Positions 22,516 through 36,901 of a stretch of DNA of 64,000 bases are shown one piece after another (the first letter of the stretch is position 1; every line of letters starts with the position of its first letter). A program made the position numbers and the translations under genes. Under the pieces are notes generated by a model. The model was not told where the DNA came from. It worked only from the letters and a program-made list of their open reading frames with translations, and did not search any database. Source of the DNA: Dipteris shenzhenensis (lineage: Eukaryota; Polypodiophyta; Polypodiopsida; Gleicheniales); assembly GCA_047967505.1 (NCBI GenBank), contig CM106538.1; one strand, written 5' to 3'.

Positions 22516-24591
22516 GTGGAGGTGGTCGAAAGAGTAAGTAGGAAAGGGAGGGATGGAGATTGCTTGCAGGAAATGCTTCGATTAATGCTACAAATGCCAT
22601 TTTTTTGTGTGTGTTTTGCAGCATGAAATTTTTATGGCATTTTTCTTTAAAAAATACAACATCGTTGTGATTAATTGTGCTACAAACAACTCAAGCCATA
22701 AAGCACCATGGATCAATACAACAATATACATCACAAATGGATGCATACACTCATATACATCACCGATGGATGCATACACTTATACTCACATCAATTTCCA
22801 ATATTGTATTAGATGGACCCTTAGCATATATGTGTGCATAGAAGACCATTTCCTACATTGATCCCTGATTTCATAGTTAAATTATTCCCTTTCTCATATT
22901 CTAACATGTGAAGATTTAATGTACATGCATTATGGGCACATTATATTGCAGTTTATGTCTAACTTTTTTTATGAATGCATGATACTTGTATATGGTCAAA
23001 GAAGTTATATTATCATTTTTGAATGACAACATTACTCTATGCTCCATTTTATCCTATATTAGAAACTATGATCACTAGATATTACATAAATGTATTGCTC
23101 CATTATATCCTATACTAAAAACTATTTTGACCCAAATACATAATGCCAATTGAGGTTAGTACTTATGACAAGTGATGAAAACAATCTAATGGTATGAATG
23201 AGATCTTGTAAATTTTGGATATATAATATGGGTACTATGTTGATTGAGCTATTTTTCTAAGGGAATATTTTCAATTTAATTACTAAATACATACTTACAA
23301 TGGTGACCTGATTTCCATCTATATGTATAATCAAGTTTTACTTTGTGTTTTAAAAAAAGCTTTTGCATAAGGTTAAAATTCGAATAGTATTTATATTTGT
23401 TTAAGACTACCCATTGAGCTGGCTCCTATCCTTATCTTGAACATGATAATGTTCATAAAGATTTTATGAATACAAATAGATAGCATTGGCTCTCTTTTTA
23501 GTGGTTGGGAATGAACCCTAAAAGTACCCTAAAATGACTATGTATTCCCTCATTTGTAGCATGGAAGTGATCATGGTAGAGTGGCCTAATCCCTATTTTG
23601 CTTTTTTCATAGGTTCTTTTGCTACTCATGATTTGCGGATACACCACGGCATAGATCCGAATAGATATTTGGTTTTTTGCTTCAACTTGTTTGACTAGAC
23701 TTTCCTTGATGATTGTCCGATTTTGCATGATGAGTAGTCATTGGCTTAATTGATGCATTAAGTGCAATGTTTTCCTTAAAGTTTTTCATACTACAGGATA
23801 CGAGTTTGCTTATAGGGGTGGAAATAGAAGCTTGTTAATGCCTGGTGCATATTTTTCGTTAGATGCAATAGGATACTATTTACAGAGTGTCTTTGCCAAT
23901 TATTTCACTTGAATCATGCTCCTCTTATGCTTGAGTTTGTGATCACATATTGAGTTTAACATAATAGTCTATAGGATACTGGGGATGAGCACTCAACATA
24001 GTGGTTAGATGCATTCATTTCTAGTTCCGATAGAACTATCATTCAGACATTGGTCATAATAGAAGTATGGAGGGCTAAAATCCTTTTTTGGCTCCCTAAG
24101 TTTTTTAAAGCATGGTATTGTCCAGATTACATAGGTATTTTCACTGAGAAAAATTAATCCTTATGATGAAAATGTGTTTTTTTTCTTTTGACATAGTTAG
24201 TTGTGTTTCCATGTTTTTGGATCGAATGTATAAATGATCTTCTGCAAGCATGAAAGACATGATATGTATATGTAGCACATGATCATGTTTACATATTTTT
24301 AGTCATATATTCTACCTTGTGATCTATCATTATCTTGCTGTGTGGATGTTCAATCTGAGTAGTGTTTGCTTTTTTTATCGCAAATTTTATGTATTGTTGT
24401 GTCTCTACCTCTCTATAACGGCTCAAATGTGATAGTATTGGGATGAAAGAGAAGTTAATTGTGAATTTCATGCATGCCTTCATTGTTGGAATATGTTTAA
24501 TTTGCTTATGATCACATCAATTGTTCCAATGATATTGAGAGGAATAAGATGCTGGATGAGGTTCTCGCTCGCTTGAAACCTATTTAATCTT
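22516..24591. other. Insertion interior, right part, no gene seen
   Basis: About 2 kb of AT-rich sequence with only short frames (for example 23498-23728 minus). None is recognisable. A transposase would be expected somewhere in an autonomous element and is not seen here. Confidence 0.5.
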
Positions 24592-24644
24592 GCTCGCTTA
24601 TTTGCGGCTGCTCGCTTTCCTCTGCTCGCTTTTTGATAATCCTC
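24592..24644 (-). repeat. Right terminal inverted repeat with three AGCGAGC motifs
   Basis: Read inward on the minus strand it begins GAGGATTATC. AGCGAGC occurs at offsets 15, 29 and 47, in exact register with the left repeat. A fourth AGCGAGC lies further inside near 24570. Confidence 0.85.
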
Positions 24645-24653
24645 CAAGAGCCA
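24645..24653. repeat. Right target-site duplication of the 10.3-kb insertion
   Basis: CAAGAGCCA, identical to 14336-14344. Here it runs on into copia sequence (CAAGAGCCATATCCC), so this side shows the undisturbed target. Confidence 0.88.
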
Positions 24654-27189
24654 TATCCCACTTGTGGATCTAATCACCTCAATGCCCAAAAAGTAACGCA
24701 GCTCTCCCAAATCCTTCATCTCAAACTTCTGCTTCAATAGCATTTTCACATGAAGGATATCTTCATCACTATCACATGTGATTATCAAATCATCAACATA
24801 AATGACAAGCAGCATAATGCCTTTCTCTATTTTTCTCACATAAAGTGAGAAATCTGCCTTGGAAATCTGAAAGCCAATAGTGACAATATATTGTCCTATC
24901 TTGTCAGACCATGCTCTGGGTGCTTGCTTCAAGCCATACAAGGCTTTCTTCAACCTGTAAATAAACTCAGGATAAACAACATGAACATAACTTGGTGGCT
25001 GCTCCATATAGACCTCTTCTTTTAAATCACCATGCAAGAAGGCATTCTTTACATCCATCTGATGTAAAGACCATCCCTTTAATGCAGCCATAGCAATGAC
25101 TGCTCTTACGGTTGCCATCCTTGCAACTAGACTGAATGTTTCTTCATAATTATGTCTGTGCATACCCCTTGACAACTAATCTTGTCTTCTATCTGTTCAC
25201 AGAACCATCTGTATTGTGATTCATCTTATAAACCCACTTGCAGCCAATTGCATTCTTGTCTTTAGGCAAAGGCACCAATTCCCATGTAGCATTTACTTCC
25301 AAGGCATCCATTTCTTCATCCATGGCTTTCTCCCATTTTTCTTTTCCCATGGCTTGCTCAAAAGAAGTGGGTTCTGGTTCATGTATCACTTTGACCATAT
25401 AGGCATAGTGAATGGCTATAAATCCATCATATTTCAGCCTATCCACAGGATACCTAGCTCTGGTAGACCTGTGCAAAATAGGCTCACTACCAGGTGCTCT
25501 CAAAACATCCCTTGTCTTCCTTACTCTAGGTGTAACAACAGAAGGAATACCCAGTTCATCATCAAGGCTCTATTCTGAGCCACAAGATTCACCATCAAAA
25601 TAAGAGTGACTTGCATTCACATCAAACATGGGCTGATCTACTTTATCTTTTCCTTTTTGTGATACTTGCATACCACTATCTGCATTGCTTTGAGGAGATC
25701 CTCCTGATCTCAATCTGCCTATCCATGGTCAAGTATGTGAACCACTACTAGAGGACACTACAAGTCCACTAATATTTTGTGATTGTTGCTATGAATTCTG
25801 TGCAGCATTACCATTTTGTGCATCTACATCATCAATCACATTTAGTGGTTTATACCAGCTACTCATCTCATCAAAAACATCTCTGCTTATTGTAAACTTA
25901 TGAGTAGAAGGGTTATAACATCTATACCCTTTTTGCTGCAGAGAATAACCAATAAAGATGCACTTCTCAGCTTTTGGATCCAACTTGGATCTCAACTCAT
26001 CTGGCACATGAACATAGGCAATGCAACCAAAAACTTTCAACTGAGAAATATCTGGTTTCCTACCAGTATACCTCTCCTCTGGCGTCATGCCATGTATTGC
26101 TACAGTGGGAGTCCTGTTCATTATGTAGACTACTGTAGGAACTGCTTCAGTGCAATAATAATCTGGCAGGTCTTTTCCATTTAGCATGGCATGAGATACC
26201 TCTCCAATATGCCTGTTTTTCCTTTCTCTGCAAGTCCATTTTGTTGTGGGGTATGACTGCATGAATATTGCTGCTTTATGCCATGCTCCTGTAGGAAACT
26301 TGCAAACTCATTTGAGAGGTAGTCTCCCTCTCCATTTGACCTTAGGCATTTTATTTACAGGCCTGTTTCTTTTTCAATCATAGCTTTAAAAGCTTTGAAA
26401 TGCTCAAACACTTCACTTTTCTTTTTCATAAAATAAACCCAAACTTTTCTGTTGTAGTCATCAATAAAAGTGACAAAATAATGATAGCCTCCAATAGATG
26501 CAGCTTTAGTAACACCTTAGAGTGGATTAATTCCAATGGCCTCTTACTCTCTTGAACATGTCTAGGAAATGGTTTCCTTGCCTGTTTTTCAAATTGATAG
26601 GCTTCACATACCTTATGCATTTTTGTAACCTTGAACTTAGGCAATCTTGCAACAATATTTTGGGCCTGCATTAATTTAAGTCGATGTACATTAACATGAC
26701 CAATGTGTTTATGCCAGATATCAATATCTACAACTACATTGGTCCCATGTGTAAACATTGCTACACTCAATTCAGGCATGTCCGCATCCAACGTAAACAT
26801 CTTGCCCTTCTTCTTCCCTTTTGCTATCAAGCAACCTTTATTTTTCATATCCTCAATAAAGCATCGATGAGGATTAAATCTGACCTGCAAGCCCTGCTCG
26901 ACCATTTGACCAACAGAAACGAGGTTCTTGGTGATGTTTGAGACATGAAATACATCAAACAGGTATTTATTTTTTCCATCTTGCATAAACAAAGGAATTT
27001 TATCAATCTGCACATAGGATGTGCAGTATCATCACCAGTCTCCACAAATCCTAGTCTTTCCATTTTCCTTGCATCCTGCATCTATTCTGCATGTCCTGTC
27101 ATGTAGTTTGATGGACCTGAGTCAACATACCACACATCATTGCTTTCTTCTACACTTGTCACAGAATTGGTCATGTGCTACACCATAAA
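24653..27189 (-). pseudogene. pol: Copia element 2 pol remnant: protease, integrase, N-terminal RT
   Basis: On the minus strand a protease region (27189 down to about 27000) precedes the integrase zinc-binding part (HKHIGHVN; CEAYQFEKQ, a Cys lost). The integrase core is broken around 26510-26230 but keeps CRERKNRHIGEVSHAML. The RT fingers (GCKWVYKMNHN, EETFSLVARMATV) and palm ([15 protein letters not shown]) follow, then LVIYVDDLIIT near 24800 with the catalytic YVDD intact. The frame ends in GIEVIRSTSGIWLL, and the next residues come from the inserted element. Stops and frame changes at about 26425, 25789, 25503 and 25180 prevent a full product. Confidence 0.88.
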
Positions 27190-27257
27190 TAGATGCTCTT
27201 TTCTATCATCACCCTATCTACTAGAGGATGCATAATTGCATTGCTACAATTTTCTAG

Positions 27258-28150
27258 TCATGATGTCATTCTACTTTTTATAGCAGTCTTTAACCATATG
27301 ACCCATTTTACCACAGTAGTAGCATTCAACATTGCTGTTTGCATTTTGGCCTCTCTACCATCCACCATGACCTCTTTGGCTCCCCTTGCCTCTAAAGTTA
27401 TCACGTCCTCCTCCATAGGACTGGTTTTCTTGAATTTGCTGCATATTTTGATTTCTGCCATGGCCTCCAAATTGGCCTGCTCTACCTCTGCCTCTACCTC
27501 TTCCAACATTTGAGTAGAAGACAACTTCTTTTGAAGTTCCTCCTGAAGAAGATGCACCACCATTTCTCTGCTCTTTAGAAATTAGAAGAGCAATCAACTC
27601 CTCAAAATCAGGAAAATTCTCATGGACGGCAATTTATGTCCAGAATTGTGCATAATCCTTTCCTAGACCATTCAAGGTCACAGAAACTAAATCATCATCT
27701 TCCACTGGCCACCCAATAGAAGCAAGTGCATCTGCAATCTTCTTTACCTTCATGTGGTATTCATTGATGCTCATATTTTCTCTTTGCACATTATGCAACT
27801 CCTGCTTGAGCTATATTTTCTTGGCTTGCGTATTTGTGCTATACATTTTTGTCAAAGTATCCCATGCCTCCTTTGACGTGCTTGCATCCTGAATATGCAC
27901 AATCATAGAATCTGAAATACTGATAAACAGCCAGTACATAACTTTTTTGGCTCTCTCATGCCAACCTTTAAATGCCTACAACTCTTGTTGATTGGGAAGA
28001 TTAGCAATAAGTGGTTCTTGTTCAGCTCTAGTAATGAACTCCCAATAGCCTTTTCCCTTAAGGAAATTCGTTATTCTAAACTTCCATGCTTGGAAATTTT
28101 TTCTTATCAAGCTTTTCAGTGACAATTTGTGAAAGAGCATTAGACACCAT
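27258..28150 (-). pseudogene. gag: Copia element 2 gag remnant
   Basis: ATG at 28150 (minus) begins MVSNALSQIVTEKL, matching element 1. The capsid-like region then includes the segment deleted in element 1 (MYWLFISISDS, ASTSKEAWDTLTKMYS), followed by EYHMKVKKIADALAS. An RGRGRGRAG stretch and a complete zinc knuckle CYYCGKMGHMVKDC near 27310-27270 complete it. A few in-frame stops and a frame change near 28100 interrupt it. It shows what element 1 has lost. Confidence 0.85.
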
Positions 28151-28390
28151 TACAGAACACTGCAAAATATTCTATCACTGCAAAAAAACACAACTTCTGC
28201 CTCACAAGGGCAAACTGCCCTCTCGCCACACCGCGAAGGGCATCCCAATCTGAGGCAGTGCACTCTTGCACTTTCCGGCTATGCTATCAGAGATTTGCTC
28301 CCAAACTCAAAAAAAGAAAAGCAACACTGATCCTCTTACTAGGACACCATGAACTTGGTTTGCTTTCTCTAGCTCCTTACCACGAACCGA

Positions 28391-28402
28391 GCTCTAATAC
28401 CA
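28391..28402 (-). promoter_or_regulatory. Copia element 2 primer-binding site
   Basis: The minus strand reads TGGTATTAGAGC, the same variant site as in element 1, directly inside the LTR. It proves the minus orientation of this element. Confidence 0.88.
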
Positions 28403-28757
28403 TGTGAAGAGAGTGGGAGAGAAGGAAGGAGTCTCACTTACAGCTTTCTCACATACATAATGGGGGAATATACACAAAGGTGAAGCTAAAAATAGTTTTC
28501 CTCTTCTTAGTTGTGAAAGCCAAAAGAACTCTCTAAGTATAAAATGAATAGGTGAACCCTATATGTGGGTCTCAAACCAAACTCAGCTAACTAAGGTGGC
28601 ATACTAAGTGAGCCACTAACTAGAGTACATAAAGATAGCTATTATCCAGCTATTATTCATGGGCGGTGTATCGACCGCATCTGCAACTAACAAGTCGGTG
28701 ACATAAATGCACAACGGTCACCTTGGCATATCACGAGTGGAGCTCGATATATCAATA
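28403..28757 (-). repeat. Copia element 2 5' LTR
   Basis: About 355 bp. On the minus strand it runs from about TATTGATATATCGAG (degenerate TGTTGAG) to TCTTCACA. It contains the ~95-bp block missing from the element 1 LTR. The outer end is uncertain by two or three bases because TGTTG has become TATTG. Confidence 0.85.
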
Positions 28758-30786
28758 GGGCTGTCGGCTACTTTGACAGCGAAGAACGGTGAGAGAGGGC
28801 TACTTCCTTGCCCCCTTCTTTTGTCTTTGGCCACGGTCCCACTTATGTCTTTGATGAAATCAGCCTTGGTCTATCGAACTGTCCCTTCCTTCAAGGGAGC
28901 AGCTCAGTTGCAAATTATTCGTAGATGAGACTATGGCGATGGTATAGGAAGACAAGCCCAGCGTCCAGAGATCCTACAGATCTTGGATACCTTTTGCATT
29001 GCTTTGGGCTCCAAATGCAACTGGGCAAAAACCTTTCTTTTAAGGATGTTCAATGATCCTGCACCCGTCTGGCTCGAGGAGCTAGGGGTGGAATCCATCC
29101 CAAAAGGCAAAGTTGTTTGCTACTTGGGTGCCCCACTCGGAATTGACTTGTCAAGGAGGTAGAGATTTGAGTGGTTTCTGGACCAAATCATAAGGTAAAA
29201 ATTTAGGCATGGAGCGGGTTGTCCCTCAGCTAGAAATCACGCATTCTAGTGGTTCATCGTATTCTCACTGCCTCAATCACTTACACGGCATCAATATGGC
29301 ACTTCTCCAAAATGCAATGGCTAGAGGTAGACAAGCTCTTTTGCGGCTTTGTTTGGGAAAAGGATCAGGGGAAAAAAAGGATGCATTATATCCCATGGGA
29401 TCCACTAAATGTGCCCAAGCTACAAGGAGGCTGAATCTACTGGACTACTGCTTCAAGAATATAGCAATGCTAGGTAAGTTGTTGCCATGCCTATTTGAGG
29501 TGAATGCTCCATGGGTGGCCATGGTTAAATATTTCATATCCAACAACTCAAGGGGAGTAGGAAATTGGCCTAATCTTGGCTGGTACGACTGCATATGCTC
29601 CTCATTCTCGGTGAACATAAAGGCTCGGATGTTTCCTAAGGTCTGGTTCAAGCTTGGAAATTAGGGGTCAAGATCATGACATGGAAGGGGCGAAAGGGTC
29701 TACGCAGACACACGAGCTTGAAAGAGAGCATCTGGTGGAGCAGAGCACCGCCCAAAGAAGGGGAGCCTTTTGCGATGTACGACATACGCAGAGCGAGGAG
29801 CCTTTATAGGAAAGGCATCAGGATCTGGGAAGATCTATGGGATGCAAGGAAGGCACATTGGCACAACATGGACCAATTGCACAACTCCTTTGCTCTCACC
29901 GATGGGGAGGCAGACGTGATTCAAGCCATGCTCGACTGCATCCCTGACTCATGGCCAACCAATGTAGTCTCTGCAATGGACTGGAGAGCCAATCAGTGGA
30001 TAGTAGGCAAGACCCATCACAATCTGACAGCTAATTTTTTCTACAATCATCTCATTCAGACGGAATTGAGATTTCTAGGCTTCAATCGCAAATGGAACCT
30101 TAAACACGGGCCGTCATGTTGGAGGAAAAAATATGAATTGATCTAGAGAAGCTGCCCGATAGGCAAGGCGAGATTCCTCATGTGGAAACTTATGAATTGG
30201 TGGCTGCCTATTTGGGGGAAGCTAGCAAAACATCTCCCAATGAATCCGATGTGTGGTCTTTGTAGCGTGACCCCAGAGTTTGTAAGGCATCTCTTTTGGA
30301 ACTATCCCGTGATGCAGGAAGTTTGGCAAAAAGTAGAGCGAGCCATTAGGAGCACATGTTTGATGGCTCAGTCCAAGTTAGGAGCAAGGTGGAGAGCAAT
30401 GCTCTTAGGTGACACATACAAAATCCCCTCCACATTGGCAGATGTTGGCCTTTGATTAGGGCACTGGTTCTCCTCGTGGTGTGGGAGACGAGGAACCAAT
30501 CTGCGTTCCAATATCATATGCAGAAAGGGCTGAGAGCCTCGAGCATAATCTCTAGAGTGAGAGCATATCTTTCAGGCTTTAGCTTCATAGTTGTAGAGAA
30601 GGAGCCCCTAGTTAGTACTATGCTGAAGGAAATGAAATCGGCCTCGAGGTCAGGCTAGTGGGTGGTAGCTACATGCAGCGCTGGTCCCGGGCTCTAGCCC
30701 TTCCCGTACCCAATTTTGTATGACTGGTCCTTTTGGCAGGCTGACCACTCGCTCTTAATAAATTTAGCAATTTTTTAAAAAGAAAA
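28758..30786 (+). pseudogene. LINE-B 3' part: RT palm end, connection region, zf-RVT
   Basis: LINE-B resumes on the plus strand right after the copia LTR. It starts at the RT motif corresponding to VRQGCPL (here GERGLLPCPLL), then ATVPLMSLMKSAL, a degenerate catalytic motif (LFVDETMAM where FADD is expected) and CIALGSKCNWAKTF. A connection region and a C-terminal zf-RVT-type zinc domain follow (FLMWKLMNWWLP, CGLCSVTPEFVRHLFWNYP, about 30170-30310). The 3' end is at about 30786, with AATAAATTTAGCAATTTTTT and an A-rich tail. RT fingers and early palm are absent between 9465 and 28758, about 0.6-0.8 kb. Many frameshifts and stops are present. Confidence 0.8.
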
Positions 30787-34327
<3,541 letters not shown>

Positions 34328-34369
34328 CATAGACTACTTGATGGGCTCCCCGATTTTTATGACATGGTT

Positions 34370-35321
34370 GCAGGACTTCAAAGTCCCTCTTGGTGTCATT
34401 TAGTATCTTGACTACATTGCCAGCCATGGTATGTGATCCACCTTCCCCCAGCCACGTCTAAGTATCTTATCCCATGGGCTTGCAATTCCTCTTAGAGATG
34501 ACGAAGTTCTTTCTCTTGCCTCAAACACACTAGTATTAGTGATTCATGATGCCGCCACCAAATTATTTCCTACGATTAGATCCACAACTCTCTCCTCAGC
34601 TATGAAGATGCCATAGAACCCTTGGTTTGATGAGGAGTGCTGGGTGATGAGATCCCACCTCGTACGGTAGTAGGGATTGGGACAAATGACGAGATCTAAG
34701 GCACATCGTATTTCACAATGTCTGACGTGATGGAAGAGGCGGACATTCCTCTCACATAGAAAGTCATCCAATCTTTTCATGGAGATGATCCCAGTTTTTT
34801 ATGGGGACTCTTATCCGAGGGGAAGCCACCTATACCCATCATAGATCTAGTTGTGTGGCACACCTATGTGACATCCCTCTACGATGTCCTGGCTCAAACA
34901 CCACCTAATATGTTTGCTCTCCTATGGCCCAGCACTTGCAGGTTCTTCACTCCATAGAATGTGAGGGCTACATTACGCTGGCTCCACAACCAAAGAGCCC
35001 AGTATCATGAGGGGCTATGGACTCAGCACTTTGCACATGGATAGGAGGTCTTGACCCCGATCTTAGCACAGATATTCAATCATGCTATGTTCCATGGCTT
35101 CCCCCTTGCTTGGAGTACTACCACCATTGTGCTAATACACAAAGTAGGAGATCCCATGGATACTAGAAACTATCACACTCGATGATTGGTCACACGTTGG
35201 CTAATATCTATGGATCGTGGTGCTTGAGCGAGAGATTAGCTCCTACATAGAGGCACACAAATAGAGAGAATTAGGGTATGCTAGCTTCAAGAGACAACAC
35301 TCTACTCTTGATCATATCTTA
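34370..35321 (+). pseudogene. LINE-C fragment (endonuclease end to RT start)
   Basis: Plus-strand frames match the LINE-C copy at 61.1-61.7 kb: LDYIASHGM-type endonuclease end, LASNTLVLV-like linker, then GLLSEGKPPIPI and VWHTYV near 34800-34875 (61.65-61.70 kb has GLLSEGKPPIPI and VWHTYA). Unlike that copy it continues into the reverse transcriptase: TTIVLIHKVGDPMDTRNYHT near 35110-35175 and RQHSTLDHIL near 35290-35318. Several stops and frameshifts are present. It is cut off at 35321 by a copia LTR. Confidence 0.7.
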
Positions 35322-35588
35322 TGTTGAGATATCGAGCTCCACTCGTGATATGCCAGGGTGACCGTTGTGCATTTATGTCATCGACTTGTTAGCTGCAAAT
35401 GTGGTTGGTACACCACCCATGAATAATAGCTGGATGACTTCTATCTTTATGTACTCTAGTTAGTGGCTCAGTTAGTATGCCACCTAGGTTAGTTGAGTTT
35501 GGTTTGAGACCCACATATAGGGTTCACCTATTCCTTTTGTACTTAGAGAGAGTTCTTTTGGCTTTCACAACTAAGAAGAGGAAAACCA
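35322..35588 (+). repeat. Truncated solo copia LTR
   Basis: TGTTGAGATATCGAG starts an LTR of the same family as elements 1 and 2. It keeps the ~95-bp block that element 1 lacks and ends at about AAGAAGAGGAAAAC, so the last 90 or so bases, including the CA end, are missing. No primer site or gag follows, hence a truncated solo LTR inserted in or joined to LINE-C. Confidence 0.82.
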
Positions 35589-35599
35589 TACAGAGACAA

Positions 35600-35880
35600 G
35601 GTTAGTTTCCTGCCATGCGATGATAGCAGAAAAATGAAGAAGAAAGGCATGGTTTAATAGAAACCTTAAAGATAAAGAGATTAAGCAAGGTGATCTAATT
35701 ATGCTCTACAATGCCAAAGTACACAAGGACAAACTCAAATATCTAGGTCAAGACCTCATAGAGTTAAAAAGATGAATCCCATTGGAGCAAATATGCTCGA
35801 AACATTGGATGGAGTCCAATTCGCCACCACAATTACAGTAGCTGATTGAAATGCTACTGCATGCCAATGCAAGCCATCCC
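35600..35880 (+). pseudogene. Gypsy integrase C-terminal fragment
   Basis: The plus frame reads AWFNRNLKDKEIKQGDLIML and YNAKVHKDKLKYLGQD. This resembles the end of integrase in non-chromodomain gypsy lineages (a KxxFKxGDLVLLYxxK...GKLxxxWLGP pattern). It is only about 90 codons with stops, from a different gypsy type than the element at 4.1-8.5 kb. Assignment rests on the motif alone. Confidence 0.5.
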
Positions 35881-36343
35881 TAAAAATAATGAAGATTTGG
35901 GAGTTCCAAGTCTTCCATAGTTAGCATTAGATTGTATCACGAGCACTCACTAGCATATGTATATCTTCACACATATAGGTAGCATCAATTAATTTCAACC
36001 TAGGGCTTAGAAGTAATGTGATTGATTCCTAGCTACCCTATGAAATCTTTGCAAAATAAGGATATAGTTAGTCCTTGCCTAGTTACTAGGCCACGTCACT
36101 CACATGCTTTTGCATAGGTACAGAGTAGATTGAATCAATAATTGTTCCACACACTTTCATTCCATAGTCTCAATGCATGTGCTAAATTCACATCTACCAC
36201 ATTGCCAAATGCAGATGCCTCAGAAGAAATGCCTATTAGGGAGAAAATGAGGAATTTCCCCAAGAGATGCTACAGCTCAATGCACGTTGTGACCAATATA
36301 TCTCCATCAGTAGCAATAACAACAGCAAGAGCCAGAGGCTACA

Positions 36344-36901
36344 GTGGTGCCAACACCACCCACTGTCAATATCATGCCGGTCAATGAGCCACAAGGAGAT
36401 CTAGTGCTAGCTCAGCAACACAACTACTGTACCCAAGTGTCCGGCCTAATAATGGAGAAACCCCCCACCAATACTACAGACGAGTTGCACTCCCATAAAT
36501 CAACCATCTCAAAGCTTGAACTCCAATTTCTAGTGCAAAACAATGAGGCAATGGATGACACCACGAATGAAGCCCCACTACATTGTGCAATGCTAGTGTA
36601 CCAAGGGCTTGTGGCTGCTCTACAAGTTGAAGATCATCTCAGAGCACAAGCGCTTATCCAATGGAAACAACTCCAACTCAAGATCATATCTGTTCATCTA
36701 AATAAAAATTGGGAACATTCCATGGGAACAAAACCTTTGCATAAAATTTGCCAACACTTTTTCAAAGATGAAAAAAATATCTTCTACTTGTGCACACATG
36801 ATGGGTTTACTACACTCAGGACAGATGCTTTCATAGCATATGTATGCCTTGTGGGTAGTCCTCCCCTCAAGGTCATTGGTGGTTTGTTGCCATTGCTATA
36901 A
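36344..36901 (+). CDS. Unrecognised 185-codon reading frame
   Basis: A continuous frame of 185 codons with a hydrophilic N-terminal half (MVPTPPTVNIMP) and a Gln/Leu-rich middle (EDHLRAQALIQWKQLQLK). I recognise no domain, signal peptide or membrane span. It lies downstream of a gypsy integrase scrap, so it may be an accessory or chance frame of an old LTR element. No nearby promoter or intron evidence. Confidence 0.25.
   Translation: MVPTPPTVNIMPVNEPQGDLVLAQQHNYCTQVSGLIMEKPPTNTTDELHSHKSTISKLELQFLVQNNEAMDDTTNEAPLHCAMLVYQGLVAALQVEDHLRAQALIQWKQLQLKIISVHLNKNWEHSMGTKPLHKICQHFFKDEKNIFYLCTHDGFTTLRTDAFIAYVCLVGSPPLKVIGGLLPLL

Larger units (their letters stand above)
14345..24644. mobile_element. 10.3-kb Mutator-like (TIR, 9-bp TSD) insertion without transposase
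   Basis: A 10,300-bp block splits the reverse transcriptase of copia element 2. It is bounded by 9-bp direct repeats (CAAGAGCCA) and 53-bp imperfect terminal inverted repeats starting GAGG. A 9-bp duplication and G-starting termini fit the Mutator superfamily. An 8-bp reading (CAAGAGCC, hAT-like) is possible but leaves the two ends out of register. Inside I see no transposase, MURA or hAT-dimerisation signature, only short unrelated frames, so it appears non-autonomous or gutted. The interior holds a 53-bp minisatellite, an 80-bp duplication, a foldback/microsatellite array, a long hairpin and a purine-rich tract. Confidence 0.8.
24645..28757 (-). mobile_element. Ty1/copia element 2 (minus strand), 5' and middle part
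   Basis: LTR, primer site, gag and pol are laid out on the minus strand from 28757 down to 24645, where the 10.3-kb insertion begins. The remaining RT is at 14343-14146. It is the same family as element 1 but better preserved in places: gag lacks element 1's deletion, the zinc knuckle is intact and the RT motif is YVDD. It has no 3' LTR because its 3' end was lost in the fusion with element 1. The outer LTR edge meets LINE-B at 28758. Confidence 0.9.

Noticed and set aside
22261-22624. Minus-strand Ser/Pro/Leu-rich frames as secreted or cell-wall proteins
   Set aside because: They mirror the purine-rich plus strand, exist in three phases and have no signal peptide followed by a plausible domain.
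14336-24652. hAT element with an 8-bp duplication (CAAGAGCC)
   Set aside because: With 8 bp the two termini are out of register by one base (AGAGG against GAGG). With 9 bp both start GAGG and the three AGCGAGC motifs align exactly. It is kept as a weaker alternative.
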